This document shows positions 7,307 to 15,820 of a DNA stretch of 27,753 bases, piece by piece. The stretch covers positions 1 through 27,753 of the IMG/VR virus record IMGVR_UViG_3300027901_000026. The stretch is one strand, 5' to 3'. The DNA comes from a virus. The translations under genes were made by a program, and so were the position numbers. Below the pieces are notes generated by a model. That model was not told where the DNA came from. It saw only the letters and a list, made by a program, of their open reading frames with translations, and did not search any database. How positions within the stretch are numbered: position 1 is the first letter of the stretch; each line of letters starts with the position of its first letter.

Positions 7307-7678
7307 TTATTCCTCCAGTAACAATTTTTCTTTATCCTCTAGTTGCTTTTGTTTATCTTCATCTAGAGTGGGTTTAATTATTTTAATAGCTGTTCTTGCA
7401 ACATCCATCGGATTATGAAAGCCAAGATCTGCAAGTATTTTAAGTGCCATAACTGTTTTAGTCAGACCAACTTCACTTTGAAGCATGAATGCTCTATTAT
7501 GCATAGCTTCTACATTGTCTGCAATAATATTAATAGCACAATCTCTGAAAGGAAAACTTTCTTCTCTGGTCTCATTAAATCTTACACCTTCTCTGAAAAA
7601 GGCACATCCCATATCACAATTTTTAAAATTTCTAAATGGGCATTTTCCCAACAGCTTGTCTTTCTTTCTATTTAACAT
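7307..7678 (-). CDS. cysteine-containing protein, function unknown
   Basis: The 123-aa product has an N-terminal Cys cluster, KCPFRNFKNCDMGCAFF (C-x6-C-x3-C), and a fourth Cys in DCAINII near residue 47, which could bind a metal. The rest is helical and ends in a Lys/Glu-rich tail. AGGAGG precedes the start by 5 nt. It lies in the virion gene cluster just upstream of the portal, so a structural or assembly role is likely, but the family is not recognised with certainty. Confidence 0.7.
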   Translation of the reverse strand: MLNRKKDKLLGKCPFRNFKNCDMGCAFFREGVRFNETREESFPFRDCAINIIADNVEAMHNRAFMLQSEVGLTKTVMALKILADLGFHNPMDVARTAIKIIKPTLDEDKQKQLEDKEKLLLEE

Positions 7679-7687
7679 TTTAACCTC

Positions 7688-8113
7688 CTATATGGTAAAC
7701 TGTCTTCCTTTATGACCTTCAATGCCATATCTGACATATTTTATTGGTGCAAATTTTTTTACCTCTTTGGCTATTACTTCAAAGATGTTTTGGTTTGCAA
7801 CAACTTCATTGAAAAAAGGAAGTGACATAAAAGATTTATTAGCTATCATATAAAGCTCTTCATTTTCCTCAATGGTAAAATATATATTTTTAGTTGGTGC
7901 TTCTTTATATGCTTGTTTTAAATCTTTTACAAATTTGTTATGAAATATATCTGATCTCCATATCCATATATTATTTTCCGAAAAAAGACCCCTAACACTA
8001 TCTACACCCAATATGGATTTTGAAATCTTAGAAACATATTTATAATCACTTCTAGTAGGGTTTAAAAAAGCTTCATATTTCCCCTCTCCTAGCTGATATA
8101 TAGATTTCTCCAT
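7688..8113 (-). CDS. hypothetical protein (141 aa) in the virion cluster
   Basis: The protein is a mixed alpha/beta globular chain without membrane segments, signal peptide or cysteines. It contains aromatic-rich strands such as NIWIWRSDIF and NIYFTIEENEELYMIA. It lies 9 nt downstream of the collar-like fibre gene and 9 nt upstream of the Cys-cluster gene, in the same orientation. No family recognised. Confidence 0.7.
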   Translation of the reverse strand: MEKSIYQLGEGKYEAFLNPTRSDYKYVSKISKSILGVDSVRGLFSENNIWIWRSDIFHNKFVKDLKQAYKEAPTKNIYFTIEENEELYMIANKSFMSLPFFNEVVANQNIFEVIAKEVKKFAPIKYVRYGIEGHKGRQFTI

Positions 8114-8122
8114 TCTAACCTC

Positions 8123-9094
8123 TTATGAAGGGAATATTCGTTTCTGCATTGTAAAGTTTCTACCTTTTGGTCTCCATGAACTGGCAGTTGCAGCATTATC
8201 TGTATTGCCTGTTGCACCAACTGGAGAAGAATTTTGAACCCAGAAATCTCCAGCAGGGTTATTAGCATTACAGCTTGTTGCTTGTACAAAGAAACCATTA
8301 GTTGTATGTCCTGTAATACCATATGCAGTTCTCAAGTTAAGTTTAGTTACACCGTTTGATGCCCATGACTCACAAACCCCTTTGCTTATATAATCCATCC
8401 ATTTGTGATTATGTGCAGGTAAGGTAATTCCTGTTACACCATGATTATGTACTGGTTGAGTCCATGTTCCTGCTGGCTTTGCTGCACCACCTGCTTGTCC
8501 ACCAGCACCAGTGCCTTTGGTTATATATACAACATCATCATCCCCAATAAGTGTTTGTAGTTCATATCCATCTACCTGAGTATTAGTATAGAAAAGAATT
8601 ATTTCATCAACCGGAATTGAGGGTTTAAGCCATACACAATTTCCAGCAGTATCATTTGTTCCTAGCATTTTTCCAGGAGCAGGATGATAGTCTGGAACTA
8701 ACCATAAAGGTGGTCCCTCTACCTTTAAGTATTTGGTTATTATACCCCCAGATGTGTCATAACCTGCACCAACTTCAAGTGTTCTGGATACATCAGCATC
8801 TCTTCCTACATTTAAATCCCTAGTTACATTTAGATCATTACTAACAACTAAGTCTTCTATAGTTGCAGTCCCATCTACTTGTAGATTTTGAATAATGTGA
8901 GCTAATGGACCTTGAACTTCAAGATTTCGAAAAACTGTCATATCTCTTCTTGTATCAATGTCCCTTGCTTCAATGTCATTCTGAAAATTGACATAACCTG
9001 TACCATCTGTAATGGTAGCAGCAAGAGTACCATCTTGTGCTCTTATATTATCTGTGTTTAGTGGACCTCTCATAGTCCATCCATGACTTTCCAT
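8123..9094 (-). CDS. tail fibre/collar-like virion protein
   Basis: The 323-aa protein opens with repeated short beta turns over about residues 35-125 (for example LNVTRDLNVGRDADVSRTLEV), typical of trimeric fibre beta-helix shafts. The C-terminal region has two HNH tripeptides (216-218 and 228-230) in QPVHNHGV and LPAHNH, Gly/Ala-rich spacing, and ends NFTMQKRIF. Paired H-x-H motifs bind metal in T4-type fibre tips (gp37) and collar-like domains. It is probably a short fibre or a baseplate-associated tip. Receptor specificity cannot be read from sequence. Confidence 0.75.
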   Translation of the reverse strand: MESHGWTMRGPLNTDNIRAQDGTLAATITDGTGYVNFQNDIEARDIDTRRDMTVFRNLEVQGPLAHIIQNLQVDGTATIEDLVVSNDLNVTRDLNVGRDADVSRTLEVGAGYDTSGGIITKYLKVEGPPLWLVPDYHPAPGKMLGTNDTAGNCVWLKPSIPVDEIILFYTNTQVDGYELQTLIGDDDVVYITKGTGAGGQAGGAAKPAGTWTQPVHNHGVTGITLPAHNHKWMDYISKGVCESWASNGVTKLNLRTAYGITGHTTNGFFVQATSCNANNPAGDFWVQNSSPVGATGNTDNAATASSWRPKGRNFTMQKRIFPS

Positions 9095-9097
9095 AAA

Positions 9098-9448
9098 TTA
9101 CTCCACTGATATTAGATTTCTTACATAAAATTTGAACGTACCTGTAGCAAAGTTATCAGCACCAAAAGAAGCTGATACTGTTACAGATCTTAATTCAGCC
9201 TTGTTTCTATTATTATACAACATATTATCATGAGATGTTAAGTTAATTCTTATCTCAGAACCAGTAATTGGGTCAGTAAACATAGTCCAATTCTTAATAA
9301 CTACGTCTTCAGTTAAATCATCTATCCTCCAATTAACACCACATACAGGTGTTGTGAAGGTAGAGTTTCTTTTAAATCTGCATTTTAATATTGCAGCAGA
9401 CCCTTCATTAACACTATCTGTTGATGTTGATCCTACTAATACTCCCAT
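9098..9448 (-). CDS. Ig-like beta-sandwich virion protein
   Basis: The 116-aa protein is almost all beta. It starts GVLVGSTSTDSVNEGSAAILKCRF, passes through CGVNWRIDD and ends FATGTFKFYVRNLI. The Cys/Trp spacing is Ig-like. Small Ig-like proteins decorate phage heads and tails, and the neighbours here are structural. AAGGAG precedes the ATG at good spacing. The exact position in the virion is unknown. Confidence 0.6.
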   Translation of the reverse strand: MGVLVGSTSTDSVNEGSAAILKCRFKRNSTFTTPVCGVNWRIDDLTEDVVIKNWTMFTDPITGSEIRINLTSHDNMLYNNRNKAELRSVTVSASFGADNFATGTFKFYVRNLISVE

Positions 9449-9456
9449 AGTTCTCC

Positions 9457-9564
9457 TTATGAAACAAACTCAAATTCTACTTCATTCTCTACCAGATCAA
9501 ATTCTAGTGTGCTTGTTTCTATATCAAATTGAACTTCGTTTTCTACTAAATCAAATTCAATCAT
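9457..9564 (-). CDS. 35-aa acidic microprotein made of a duplicated segment
   Basis: This reading frame begins ATGA on the stop of the upstream gene and ends just before the AAGGAG of the next gene, filling the interval exactly. Its sequence is two copies of an 18-residue unit with shared core EFDLVENEV(Q/E)F. The DNA repeat has diverged at several third positions while the residues are kept. The strands are amphipathic and strongly acidic, suggesting a beta-hairpin pair. No family is known to me; translation is supported by coupling rather than by a strong ribosome site. Confidence 0.6.
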   Translation of the reverse strand: MIEFDLVENEVQFDIETSTLEFDLVENEVEFEFVS

Positions 9565-10382
9565 TTTTTATATTTTTCTCTTGCTTTATCGAATGTTTCT
9601 TGAGCATCTTTTAAAGCTTTCTTAAAATTTTTAAATGCTGTTTCTCCCCTTATAGATTTCAATGTTTCAAGGGCTTTTTCATATTCCTTTCTATTTGGTG
9701 CCATTAAAACAGCTTTATATAATGGATCTTTGTGATACATAGAAGGAAGATCTTTCACTGTCATTTTATCTTTTGATTCACCCAATAATGCTTTTGCTAA
9801 TCTTTCACCAAGCTTAGAAGCTTCTTCTGTTGGAGCTTCTTCTTCTCCCTCACCACCTAGCTTCTTGGCAAGTTTGGATTTCTCTTTCTTTTCCTTTTCT
9901 TTTTTCTTCTTTAGCTCTTCCTCTTCTTTTCCTTCTTCCCCACTCTTCTTATTGGAGGTGCCACTAGCAAGAGTTTTGATATCATACTTTGGTGCTTCTT
10001 TTAGCAATTTAAGAGTTGCTTTAACCTTTGGTGCTTCTTCCTCTTCTTGCAATCTTTGACCACCACTCTTCATTACTGCTTCAACTTTAATAGGATGTTC
10101 TAGAATTGCAGAACCTCCCCATGGTTGCATGAATGTATCAGCACCTACCATTTCAAGTTTTAGTGTGGCTTGATATTTATCAGGAATATCACCTTTTATT
10201 ACCTCATCAAGAGCAGGTATTTCTACTCTTACAACATTTCCATCTTCAACTGTTGCTGGAAAGCTGTAGATAACATTTTCATAAAATAAACTTAAACGTC
10301 CTGATAATGCATTGGGATCAACACCTTTGACATTTACATCAAACTCAACAATCTTTCTTTTTGTTACATTAATTTTTATCAT
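9561..10382 (-). CDS. virion protein with beta N-domain and charged helical tail
   Basis: Residues 1-105 of this 273-aa protein form a beta-sandwich-like domain (KRKIVEFDVNVKGVD, LSLFYENVIYSFPATV). It is followed by a long Lys/Glu linker (about 140-185) and a C-terminal helical domain (MTVKDLPSMYHKDPLYKAVL to KKYKK). The layout suggests an anchoring head or neck protein with an extended arm, but I do not recognise the family. It overlaps the downstream microprotein by ATGA. A purine-rich coding strand explains the low-complexity stretch near 9860-9950. Confidence 0.65.
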   Translation of the reverse strand: MIKINVTKRKIVEFDVNVKGVDPNALSGRLSLFYENVIYSFPATVEDGNVVRVEIPALDEVIKGDIPDKYQATLKLEMVGADTFMQPWGGSAILEHPIKVEAVMKSGGQRLQEEEEAPKVKATLKLLKEAPKYDIKTLASGTSNKKSGEEGKEEEELKKKKEKEKKEKSKLAKKLGGEGEEEAPTEEASKLGERLAKALLGESKDKMTVKDLPSMYHKDPLYKAVLMAPNRKEYEKALETLKSIRGETAFKNFKKALKDAQETFDKAREKYKK

Positions 10383-10384
10383 AA

Positions 10385-10597
10385 TTAATCCCCATTACCA
10401 TTCTGAGTTCTAATAGCAAGTACTCTCATATATTTATCAGATTTCTCTTCATCTACTCTAATTCTTTCAACGGTTACACTTGGTTTTCTTTTTGGGGGCA
10501 TGTGGACTCCACCAACACCACCACCTATAAAGGGAGCAGGAGCAGGTTTACAATCTTGCCATCTATACATTCCTAATGTTGCAATTCCAACTGACAT
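10385..10597 (-). CDS. small Gly/Pro-rich hypothetical protein
   Basis: The 70-aa product has a flexible Pro/Gly segment (CKPAPAPFIGGGVGGVHMPPKRKP) after a short N-terminus and then a strand-like end (SVTVERIRVDEE). It is 2 nt from the next gene and 3 nt from the previous one. AAGGA precedes the start. Probably a minor virion component; no family recognised. Confidence 0.6.
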   Translation of the reverse strand: MSVGIATLGMYRWQDCKPAPAPFIGGGVGGVHMPPKRKPSVTVERIRVDEEKSDKYMRVLAIRTQNGNGD

Positions 10598-10600
10598 ATA

Positions 10601-10843
10601 TTAATCCTTTATTTTTCTACCAACAGCAATAACAGCAGTTTGTACTGTATCTGCTATTTTTTTCAAACCATCTTCAAGATTTTTTAATTCTTTACCTGCA
10701 ATTGCTTTAGATGTTTTTCTTAAATTTTTTACATCTGTGGTAGCACTATTAATATTTGTAGCTATTTTTTTTAAATTGCTCCAGACACCTTTTAACTCTT
10801 GATTGGTTTGTTCTTGTAATAAGTATTCTTCTAGTTTTGTCAT
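10601..10843 (-). CDS. small helical protein with capsid-targeting-like leader
   Basis: I place the start at ATG 10843 (MTKLEEYLLQEQ), which forms a TAATG overlap with the upstream stop; an in-frame ATG 21 nt earlier lies inside the neighbour. The 80-aa protein begins with an amphipathic leader ending LLQE|Q (after residue 11), like the leaders of the accessory proteins elsewhere in this window. The remainder is helical (IATNINSATTDVKNLRK). It may be an internal head protein encoded among tail-type genes. Confidence 0.65.
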   Translation of the reverse strand: MTKLEEYLLQEQTNQELKGVWSNLKKIATNINSATTDVKNLRKTSKAIAGKELKNLEDGLKKIADTVQTAVIAVGRKIKD

Positions 10844-11364
10844 TATGCTTTTACCTGCTTCCATGTTGTAAATTTACCAGGACCGGAAGCATTAACAGTA
10901 ATATCATATTCTCCGATCACTCCGGTATTTGTTCCTACGTTTGCTGCTATATCATAAATTCTTACCCTTGCAGCAATCAAATTACAATCAGCATCAAATG
11001 TTGTTTGGTCAATGTAAAAGTTCTCATGAACTAGACCAAGTATTCTTTTATGTTCATCTGACAGAGTATCAAAGTCATTTGCATATACTCTAGTAATACC
11101 TGTCTTTCCCCATGGAAAATAAGTTTTGTGATATACTGCCAGAAACCAGTCACCGGAAACATTGGGTGTGAAAGTAGCTTCATAATGACCACTGCCCAAT
11201 TCAGTATATGTAACAATTATAGTTGAGCTAACTTCATTTCCACTAGGATTAAAAAGATCTTCATAAAAATCACTAGCACTTAATCCAGGCACAAGATTAT
11301 TGTTCAGGTCTGTAACGGAAAACCCTCTTACAACTGGTTGACCTACTCTTCCTATTTCTGCCAC
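10843..11364 (-). CDS. Ig-like structural protein (173 aa)
   Basis: The N-terminal half is a beta domain ending in a phrase typical of phage Ig-like and decoration proteins: GSGHYEATFTPNVSGDWFLA followed by VYH. The C-terminal half (DEHKRILGLVHENFYIDQ, then NLIAARVRIYD) resembles a recurrent phage structural module that describes how a polymeric beta domain packs. It lies next to fibre genes. The function is probably adhesion or decoration; the exact location is unknown. Confidence 0.65.
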   Translation of the reverse strand: MAEIGRVGQPVVRGFSVTDLNNNLVPGLSASDFYEDLFNPSGNEVSSTIIVTYTELGSGHYEATFTPNVSGDWFLAVYHKTYFPWGKTGITRVYANDFDTLSDEHKRILGLVHENFYIDQTTFDADCNLIAARVRIYDIAANVGTNTGVIGEYDITVNASGPGKFTTWKQVKA

Positions 11365-11389
11365 AAATATCCTCCATTAAGCTTCTCCA

Positions 11390-13105
11390 TTATGGATTAT
11401 AGTGTGCAATAGCAATCCAATCTACTGTAACACTACCTTCACTCTTTCCTCCATCATCCTCTGTTACTAAATTGAAACCACTTGCTGTTTTATCACTATA
11501 CATACAAGAGGTTGTATCACCTGGATTCAAAGGTGCTAATGCAATAGAGTAGTTAGTGTCAGGAAACGGTGTATTAAATGTTACTGAGCCATTTCCTGCT
11601 GGATTAGTAGTTACAGTTCCAGACTTCACAGTTGGACCACTACCATTACCTGCTGGTGCTGCTGGTTCCTGAATGGTTATAGAACTGGTCTGTGCTCCAT
11701 CTGAGAAGTCTAACATAAATTTAGCAAAATCAGTAAATCTCCAATATACTTGATTATCATTAACATCATTTTCTACAGAAGGATACTCTGACCAAATTCT
11801 ACCAGCACCCTTAACATTAGGTCTAGTCCAGAATGTTACTGTTGCTGAACTTGCACCATAGTAAGTATCACTAGTTCCAAATGCTTCTAGGCACCACATT
11901 ATTGATGAAATAAAACCAAATTCAAATAAGTCTTGACCATTTGAATTGTCATTATTAATAATTCCTACTGCTGCTAAGTTAATACCATAATTATATCTAT
12001 GGACTATTGCCCTTTCCCCTCTATATAACCAATCAGCTTTTGGTTCATATCCATCTGAACCTGAATATGCATCAGTATTGATGGGAAAACTTTCAAGCAA
12101 ATACCAATCATCTACAGTTAAATTAGATGCACTTAATCCTGGATTATATGTTGAATTGGGATAAGAGGGATCATTGGCAGTACCAATTACATGATCCATG
12201 TTCCATGCATTCACGAAACATAGATTTGCACTTGATTGATTGTGGACAAAATCAACCCTTTCATTAAAGACATCTCTATGTGTACCATAGTCATACCCTG
12301 CTTCATCCATGAATACACCATGAACACCTAATGTATTCCACTGCCCTGCTTTTGTTTCAAAATTTGATTTAGTCTGATTTACAGTTACATATCCAAATAT
12401 CTTAGTATCTGGATTTAACTCTTTTATTCGTGGGATTATTACAGTTGTGTTTGAATAGTCTCCATGTCCTGGGTCTTGTACACCATCACCAAGAACTATA
12501 AGACTATAGTTTGCCATGTCTTGAGCAACTTTCTCGTTATCCCATCCATTCTCTCCTGAATTGAAGGAGTTCATCCATCCATAGTATATCAAAATATTTT
12601 GGGGCTTTTGATAAATTCCTCTATACATTTCTCTTCTGTGCCATCCGGTCTTCCCATGAATGACTTCTAGATTAAGAATCCTATCAGCATGGTCTTGTAA
12701 GTGACCACCACTCCCAATAATAGGTACTAATGTAGATACATAGAGGGGATTTTCATCGTCATTAAAAATCTCTCTTCTGTTCATCAATACCTGCATTTCT
12801 AGGAAATTTCCAGACACGTTTGTATAGGGGTCAGTGACTTCTGCATTTACATCAAGAAATTCCTCAACAGGTGTTGGATTAGGTTCACCATCATGAGCAG
12901 AGACTAAAGCTGATAATGTTGTCTCTTCCCCTGAAGTCAAAGCTTCATCAAAAACAATATCACAATTATCAGGGTCACTTACCCCTGCATTTATATATTC
13001 AAGAGTTTTGGTAATTGAAGAATCTGAAATTTCATTATCCAATTTATCTGGATTTACTTGTTGATTAGGGAAATCCATTGATATTGAATATGTATATATT
13101 GCCAT
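11390..13105 (-). CDS. tail fibre with TIM-barrel glycosidase-like and lectin-like domains
   Basis: The 571-aa protein has three parts. Residues 1-75 (YSISMDFPNQQVNPDKLDNEI, DIVFDEALTSGEET) are a recurrent phage fibre N-domain. Residues about 170-410 look like a TIM barrel of the GH114/spherulin-4-like type: ILIYYGWMNSFN, YSLIVLGDG, TKIFGYVTVNQ, HGVFMDEAGYDYG (Asp267/Glu268 as plausible catalytic acids) and ANLCFVNAWN. Residues about 495-571 (GSVTFNTPFPDTNYSIAL to VDWIAIAHYNP) resemble an H-type lectin sandwich. I infer a receptor-degrading fibre acting on galactosamine-like or other surface polysaccharide; the substrate is a guess. It sits between an Ig-like gene and paired fibre genes. Confidence 0.75.
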   Translation of the reverse strand: MAIYTYSISMDFPNQQVNPDKLDNEISDSSITKTLEYINAGVSDPDNCDIVFDEALTSGEETTLSALVSAHDGEPNPTPVEEFLDVNAEVTDPYTNVSGNFLEMQVLMNRREIFNDDENPLYVSTLVPIIGSGGHLQDHADRILNLEVIHGKTGWHRREMYRGIYQKPQNILIYYGWMNSFNSGENGWDNEKVAQDMANYSLIVLGDGVQDPGHGDYSNTTVIIPRIKELNPDTKIFGYVTVNQTKSNFETKAGQWNTLGVHGVFMDEAGYDYGTHRDVFNERVDFVHNQSSANLCFVNAWNMDHVIGTANDPSYPNSTYNPGLSASNLTVDDWYLLESFPINTDAYSGSDGYEPKADWLYRGERAIVHRYNYGINLAAVGIINNDNSNGQDLFEFGFISSIMWCLEAFGTSDTYYGASSATVTFWTRPNVKGAGRIWSEYPSVENDVNDNQVYWRFTDFAKFMLDFSDGAQTSSITIQEPAAPAGNGSGPTVKSGTVTTNPAGNGSVTFNTPFPDTNYSIALAPLNPGDTTSCMYSDKTASGFNLVTEDDGGKSEGSVTVDWIAIAHYNP

Positions 13106-13107
13106 AT

Positions 13108-13845
13108 TTAATCTACCTTCCAGAACTCTAGTCTTGTTTTACGAATCACAGCACTACCAGCAGTACCAACTCTTTTCCATTGAATTTTGAATGTATGAGT
13201 TTCCTGTTCTATCCATATATATGAAAAGCCTGTAAAAACTGATATAGCTGATATACCTGATTGTTGTGATTCAGCTTCAGCTACTATTTCATCATCTGTC
13301 ACATTGTATAGCCTGACTGATACTGATTTACCTGGATTAGTTTCATAAAACTCTGAATACCATCCTACACGATAGTAGCCAGATGGACATGCTGATGTAT
13401 AACACGTAACTGTTAATTTGTCTTGCCAATCTGTAGATGTAGTTGAACTTTCATCAGCATCAGCAAACCACAGGTTATGAAACTGCTCCATAAATGGACC
13501 TGCACCTGATGTTTGTCCAACTAGTGTAGTCACCCAATTCTCAATATCTGATTGAAGAATTGTAAGGTCAGTAGGTGTTACTACATCCCCAAAATACTCA
13601 TATTCCTGTAAAAAATAAAGGGCATCTATTACAGATAAATCTTCAGAACCATCATTAATTATAACATCTCCAGCAGATACATACTGTATAAGCATATCTG
13701 AAGAAGATATTTCGAATAGTTCATAGAAGTCTGTTAAAACTCTAGTGGAACCTGGAGTTCCACTTGGTGAAAGTGAGAACCCCATATCCTCTATATTAAT
13801 GTCACCTAATGTAACATTTTTTGCAACTATGGTTATTGCTGCCAA
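13108..13845 (-). CDS. fibre-associated protein, N-domain paralogous to the next gene, TTG start
   Basis: The start is TTG at 13845: GGAGGG lies 6 nt upstream, overlapping the end of the previous gene, and no ATG is available nearby. The N-terminal ~90 residues (TIVAKNVTLGDINIEDMGFSL, AGDVIINDGSEDLSVIDALYFL) are clearly related to the N-domain of the 494-aa neighbour (IVKNNGG, FFEDIGISI, AGNIVINDGSNDLSATDGVWYL). The remaining 150 residues form a separate beta domain with two Cys (CYTSACPSGYYRVGWYSEF). The two genes probably attach to the same virion site through the shared domain. Confidence 0.75.
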   Translation of the reverse strand: MAAITIVAKNVTLGDINIEDMGFSLSPSGTPGSTRVLTDFYELFEISSSDMLIQYVSAGDVIINDGSEDLSVIDALYFLQEYEYFGDVVTPTDLTILQSDIENWVTTLVGQTSGAGPFMEQFHNLWFADADESSTTSTDWQDKLTVTCYTSACPSGYYRVGWYSEFYETNPGKSVSVRLYNVTDDEIVAEAESQQSGISAISVFTGFSYIWIEQETHTFKIQWKRVGTAGSAVIRKTRLEFWKVD

Positions 13846-15330
13846 TTATGCCCTCCAAGCAATTATTAATCCCACCTGTGGGTCTGAAACTGCTGCTGTT
13901 GCAGCAACATAACAATGTAAATAGTCTCCTGCATTTAGGTCAACATTGATAGTATTATCATGTGCTCCTTGTGCAGCAGCAATTGCTAGTGTAGCAATAT
14001 TAGTTACAAGATCACCATTCTTTCTTACATAGATTGTACATGTTCCTGATGAATCCAGTTGACCCCAGATGCCAACAATTGTTGCATTTCTTGACATTCT
14101 TTGACCAGCAATATTAGAAACTGTTAGACCTCCCCAATGGTTAAGGAACTGATCTTTTGTATTTCCACGTCTACCGAATGCCACTCCATGACTTCTTTCT
14201 ATACTTAGCCACTTTGATCTAGTTGAATCATAAGCATAAAGCAATCCATTGATTACTGCTAACTGACCAGCACCTAGACCTGACAATGGAGCAGTGCCTA
14301 AATCAGAAAGTTCTAATGGGGCATATCCACCATCAGCAGCACTAAGCTGTACTGACCCTGAATCAACATATACGGTACGTCCACCACCTGGAGTTGGATA
14401 ATCATAAGCATCGTCTAAACCACCAGCAGCACCAGAAACGGTAGCAAGATTTGCTATATGGTCTTCAATATTACTGAAGACTGTTTCTGCATCATCCGGT
14501 GCTCCTAAGTATGGGTATGTGCCTTCTACATCAATTTCTGATGCATCGTGCTTATTTGGTCCACCATTTAAGTGTGGGTTCCAATAATTTGCTGCTGATG
14601 TTTCAAGGGAAGTTATACGTGCTTCATAACCTGCCCAATCAACATCACCAATTTTTACCCATATATCTGTTGGTGTATATACATATATTGCTTGCTTACC
14701 ATCACCATCATCCTGTACCATGACTGCATCATTTGCAGTTGGTGTAAGGCTGAAAGTCCATACACCACCAACATTCTGATAGACTGGTTCTCCAGCAGCA
14801 CTAAGATTAATTACTCTTAAGTCTACTAAACCAGCAGTCACAACAGGAGTCCACATACCACTAACATACTTGTATATGTAGTTATCATCTGTATCTACAT
14901 AAAAATCACCTTCATTAGCAGTAGGTGGAGTTGAGTAGAGTCCAAGAACTCTTGCATAAACAGGTGGTAACCAATGAAGGTTTACAAAGTCAGGGGCATT
15001 TGCAATATTATCCCAATCAACTGTAGATTGTCCTGGTGTTTGAAGTTGTGTTTTAGTATAATGATTAGCTCTTACATCTTCAATGTGTTCAAAGGTAAGA
15101 TACCATACACCGTCAGTAGCACTAAGGTCGTTGCTTCCATCATTGATAACAATGTTACCAGCAGAAGCAACAGCAGACCTTAGATCATCACTATCTGCAA
15201 TCTCTTCATAAGTGAATTGATCTGAGAATGTGATTGATGCACTGGCAGGTATAGATATACCTATATCCTCAAAGAATACTGCTGAACCACCATTATTCTT
15301 TACTATTACTGTCCACATTGGTACTGCCAT
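13846..15330 (-). CDS. modular fibre protein (494 aa)
   Basis: The N-domain (1-95) is shared with the 245-aa downstream protein. The middle carries a common phage fibre segment, LGLYSTPPTANEGDFYVDTD with YIYKYVSGMWTPV, and helical spacers (ARITSLETSAANYWNPHLNGG). The C-terminal ~150 residues (AVINGLLYAYDSTRSKWLSI, RMSRNATIVGIWG, IYVRKNGD, NVDLNAGDYLHCYV) form a beta domain repeated in the upstream 150-aa gene. It is likely a fibre whose tip is the C-terminal sandwich. AGGAGG precedes the start. Confidence 0.78.
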   Translation of the reverse strand: MAVPMWTVIVKNNGGSAVFFEDIGISIPASASITFSDQFTYEEIADSDDLRSAVASAGNIVINDGSNDLSATDGVWYLTFEHIEDVRANHYTKTQLQTPGQSTVDWDNIANAPDFVNLHWLPPVYARVLGLYSTPPTANEGDFYVDTDDNYIYKYVSGMWTPVVTAGLVDLRVINLSAAGEPVYQNVGGVWTFSLTPTANDAVMVQDDGDGKQAIYVYTPTDIWVKIGDVDWAGYEARITSLETSAANYWNPHLNGGPNKHDASEIDVEGTYPYLGAPDDAETVFSNIEDHIANLATVSGAAGGLDDAYDYPTPGGGRTVYVDSGSVQLSAADGGYAPLELSDLGTAPLSGLGAGQLAVINGLLYAYDSTRSKWLSIERSHGVAFGRRGNTKDQFLNHWGGLTVSNIAGQRMSRNATIVGIWGQLDSSGTCTIYVRKNGDLVTNIATLAIAAAQGAHDNTINVDLNAGDYLHCYVAATAAVSDPQVGLIIAWRA

Positions 15331-15352
15331 ATTCCTCTTTCCTCCTATCTTA

Positions 15353-15805
15353 TTATATTCTTGCAGCTACTTCTATATTAACAACTGGATAGTCTACATT
15401 TCCACTTATGACTTCCAGAAAGCATTGAATATAGTCTCCTGCATTTAAATCAATATTTAATGAATTTATACTCCCTGTTGTTTGGTTATTAAATGTTAAA
15501 GAAGTAATATCTGTGGGAGAACCATTTTTTCTAATGTGGAAAATACAATCAGATATATTTTCAGTTTTTGCCGAAAGTGCAGTTATTACTGAATCCCTTG
15601 ACATTAAATAACCATTTATATTAGAAGGTATTTTACCTTCAATTCTTAACCACATATCAGCTACGATATTTCTATGGTCATGTGTAAAGGAGAAGACCTC
15701 TCTAAAAACACTTATCCATTTTCCTCTTGCTATATCGTAATAAAAGAGCACACCATTTACTTGCTTGAGGACACCATCCTTACCTACTATAGTATCTCTT
15801 AACAT
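15353..15805 (-). CDS. stand-alone paralogue of the fibre C-terminal domain
   Basis: This 150-aa protein aligns along most of its length with the C-terminal domain of the neighbouring 494-aa protein: VNGVLFYYDIARGKWISV matches INGLLYAYDSTRSKWLSI, FHIRKNGSPTDI matches IYVRKNGDLVTN, and NIDLNAGDYIQCFL matches NVDLNAGDYLHCYV. It lacks the N-terminal attachment domain. It may be a swappable tip, a decoy, or a decoration protein. It has its own AGGAG site, and the gene is intact. Confidence 0.75.
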   Translation of the reverse strand: MLRDTIVGKDGVLKQVNGVLFYYDIARGKWISVFREVFSFTHDHRNIVADMWLRIEGKIPSNINGYLMSRDSVITALSAKTENISDCIFHIRKNGSPTDITSLTFNNQTTGSINSLNIDLNAGDYIQCFLEVISGNVDYPVVNIEVAARI

Positions 15806-15820
15806 ATTTCTCTCCTATAT

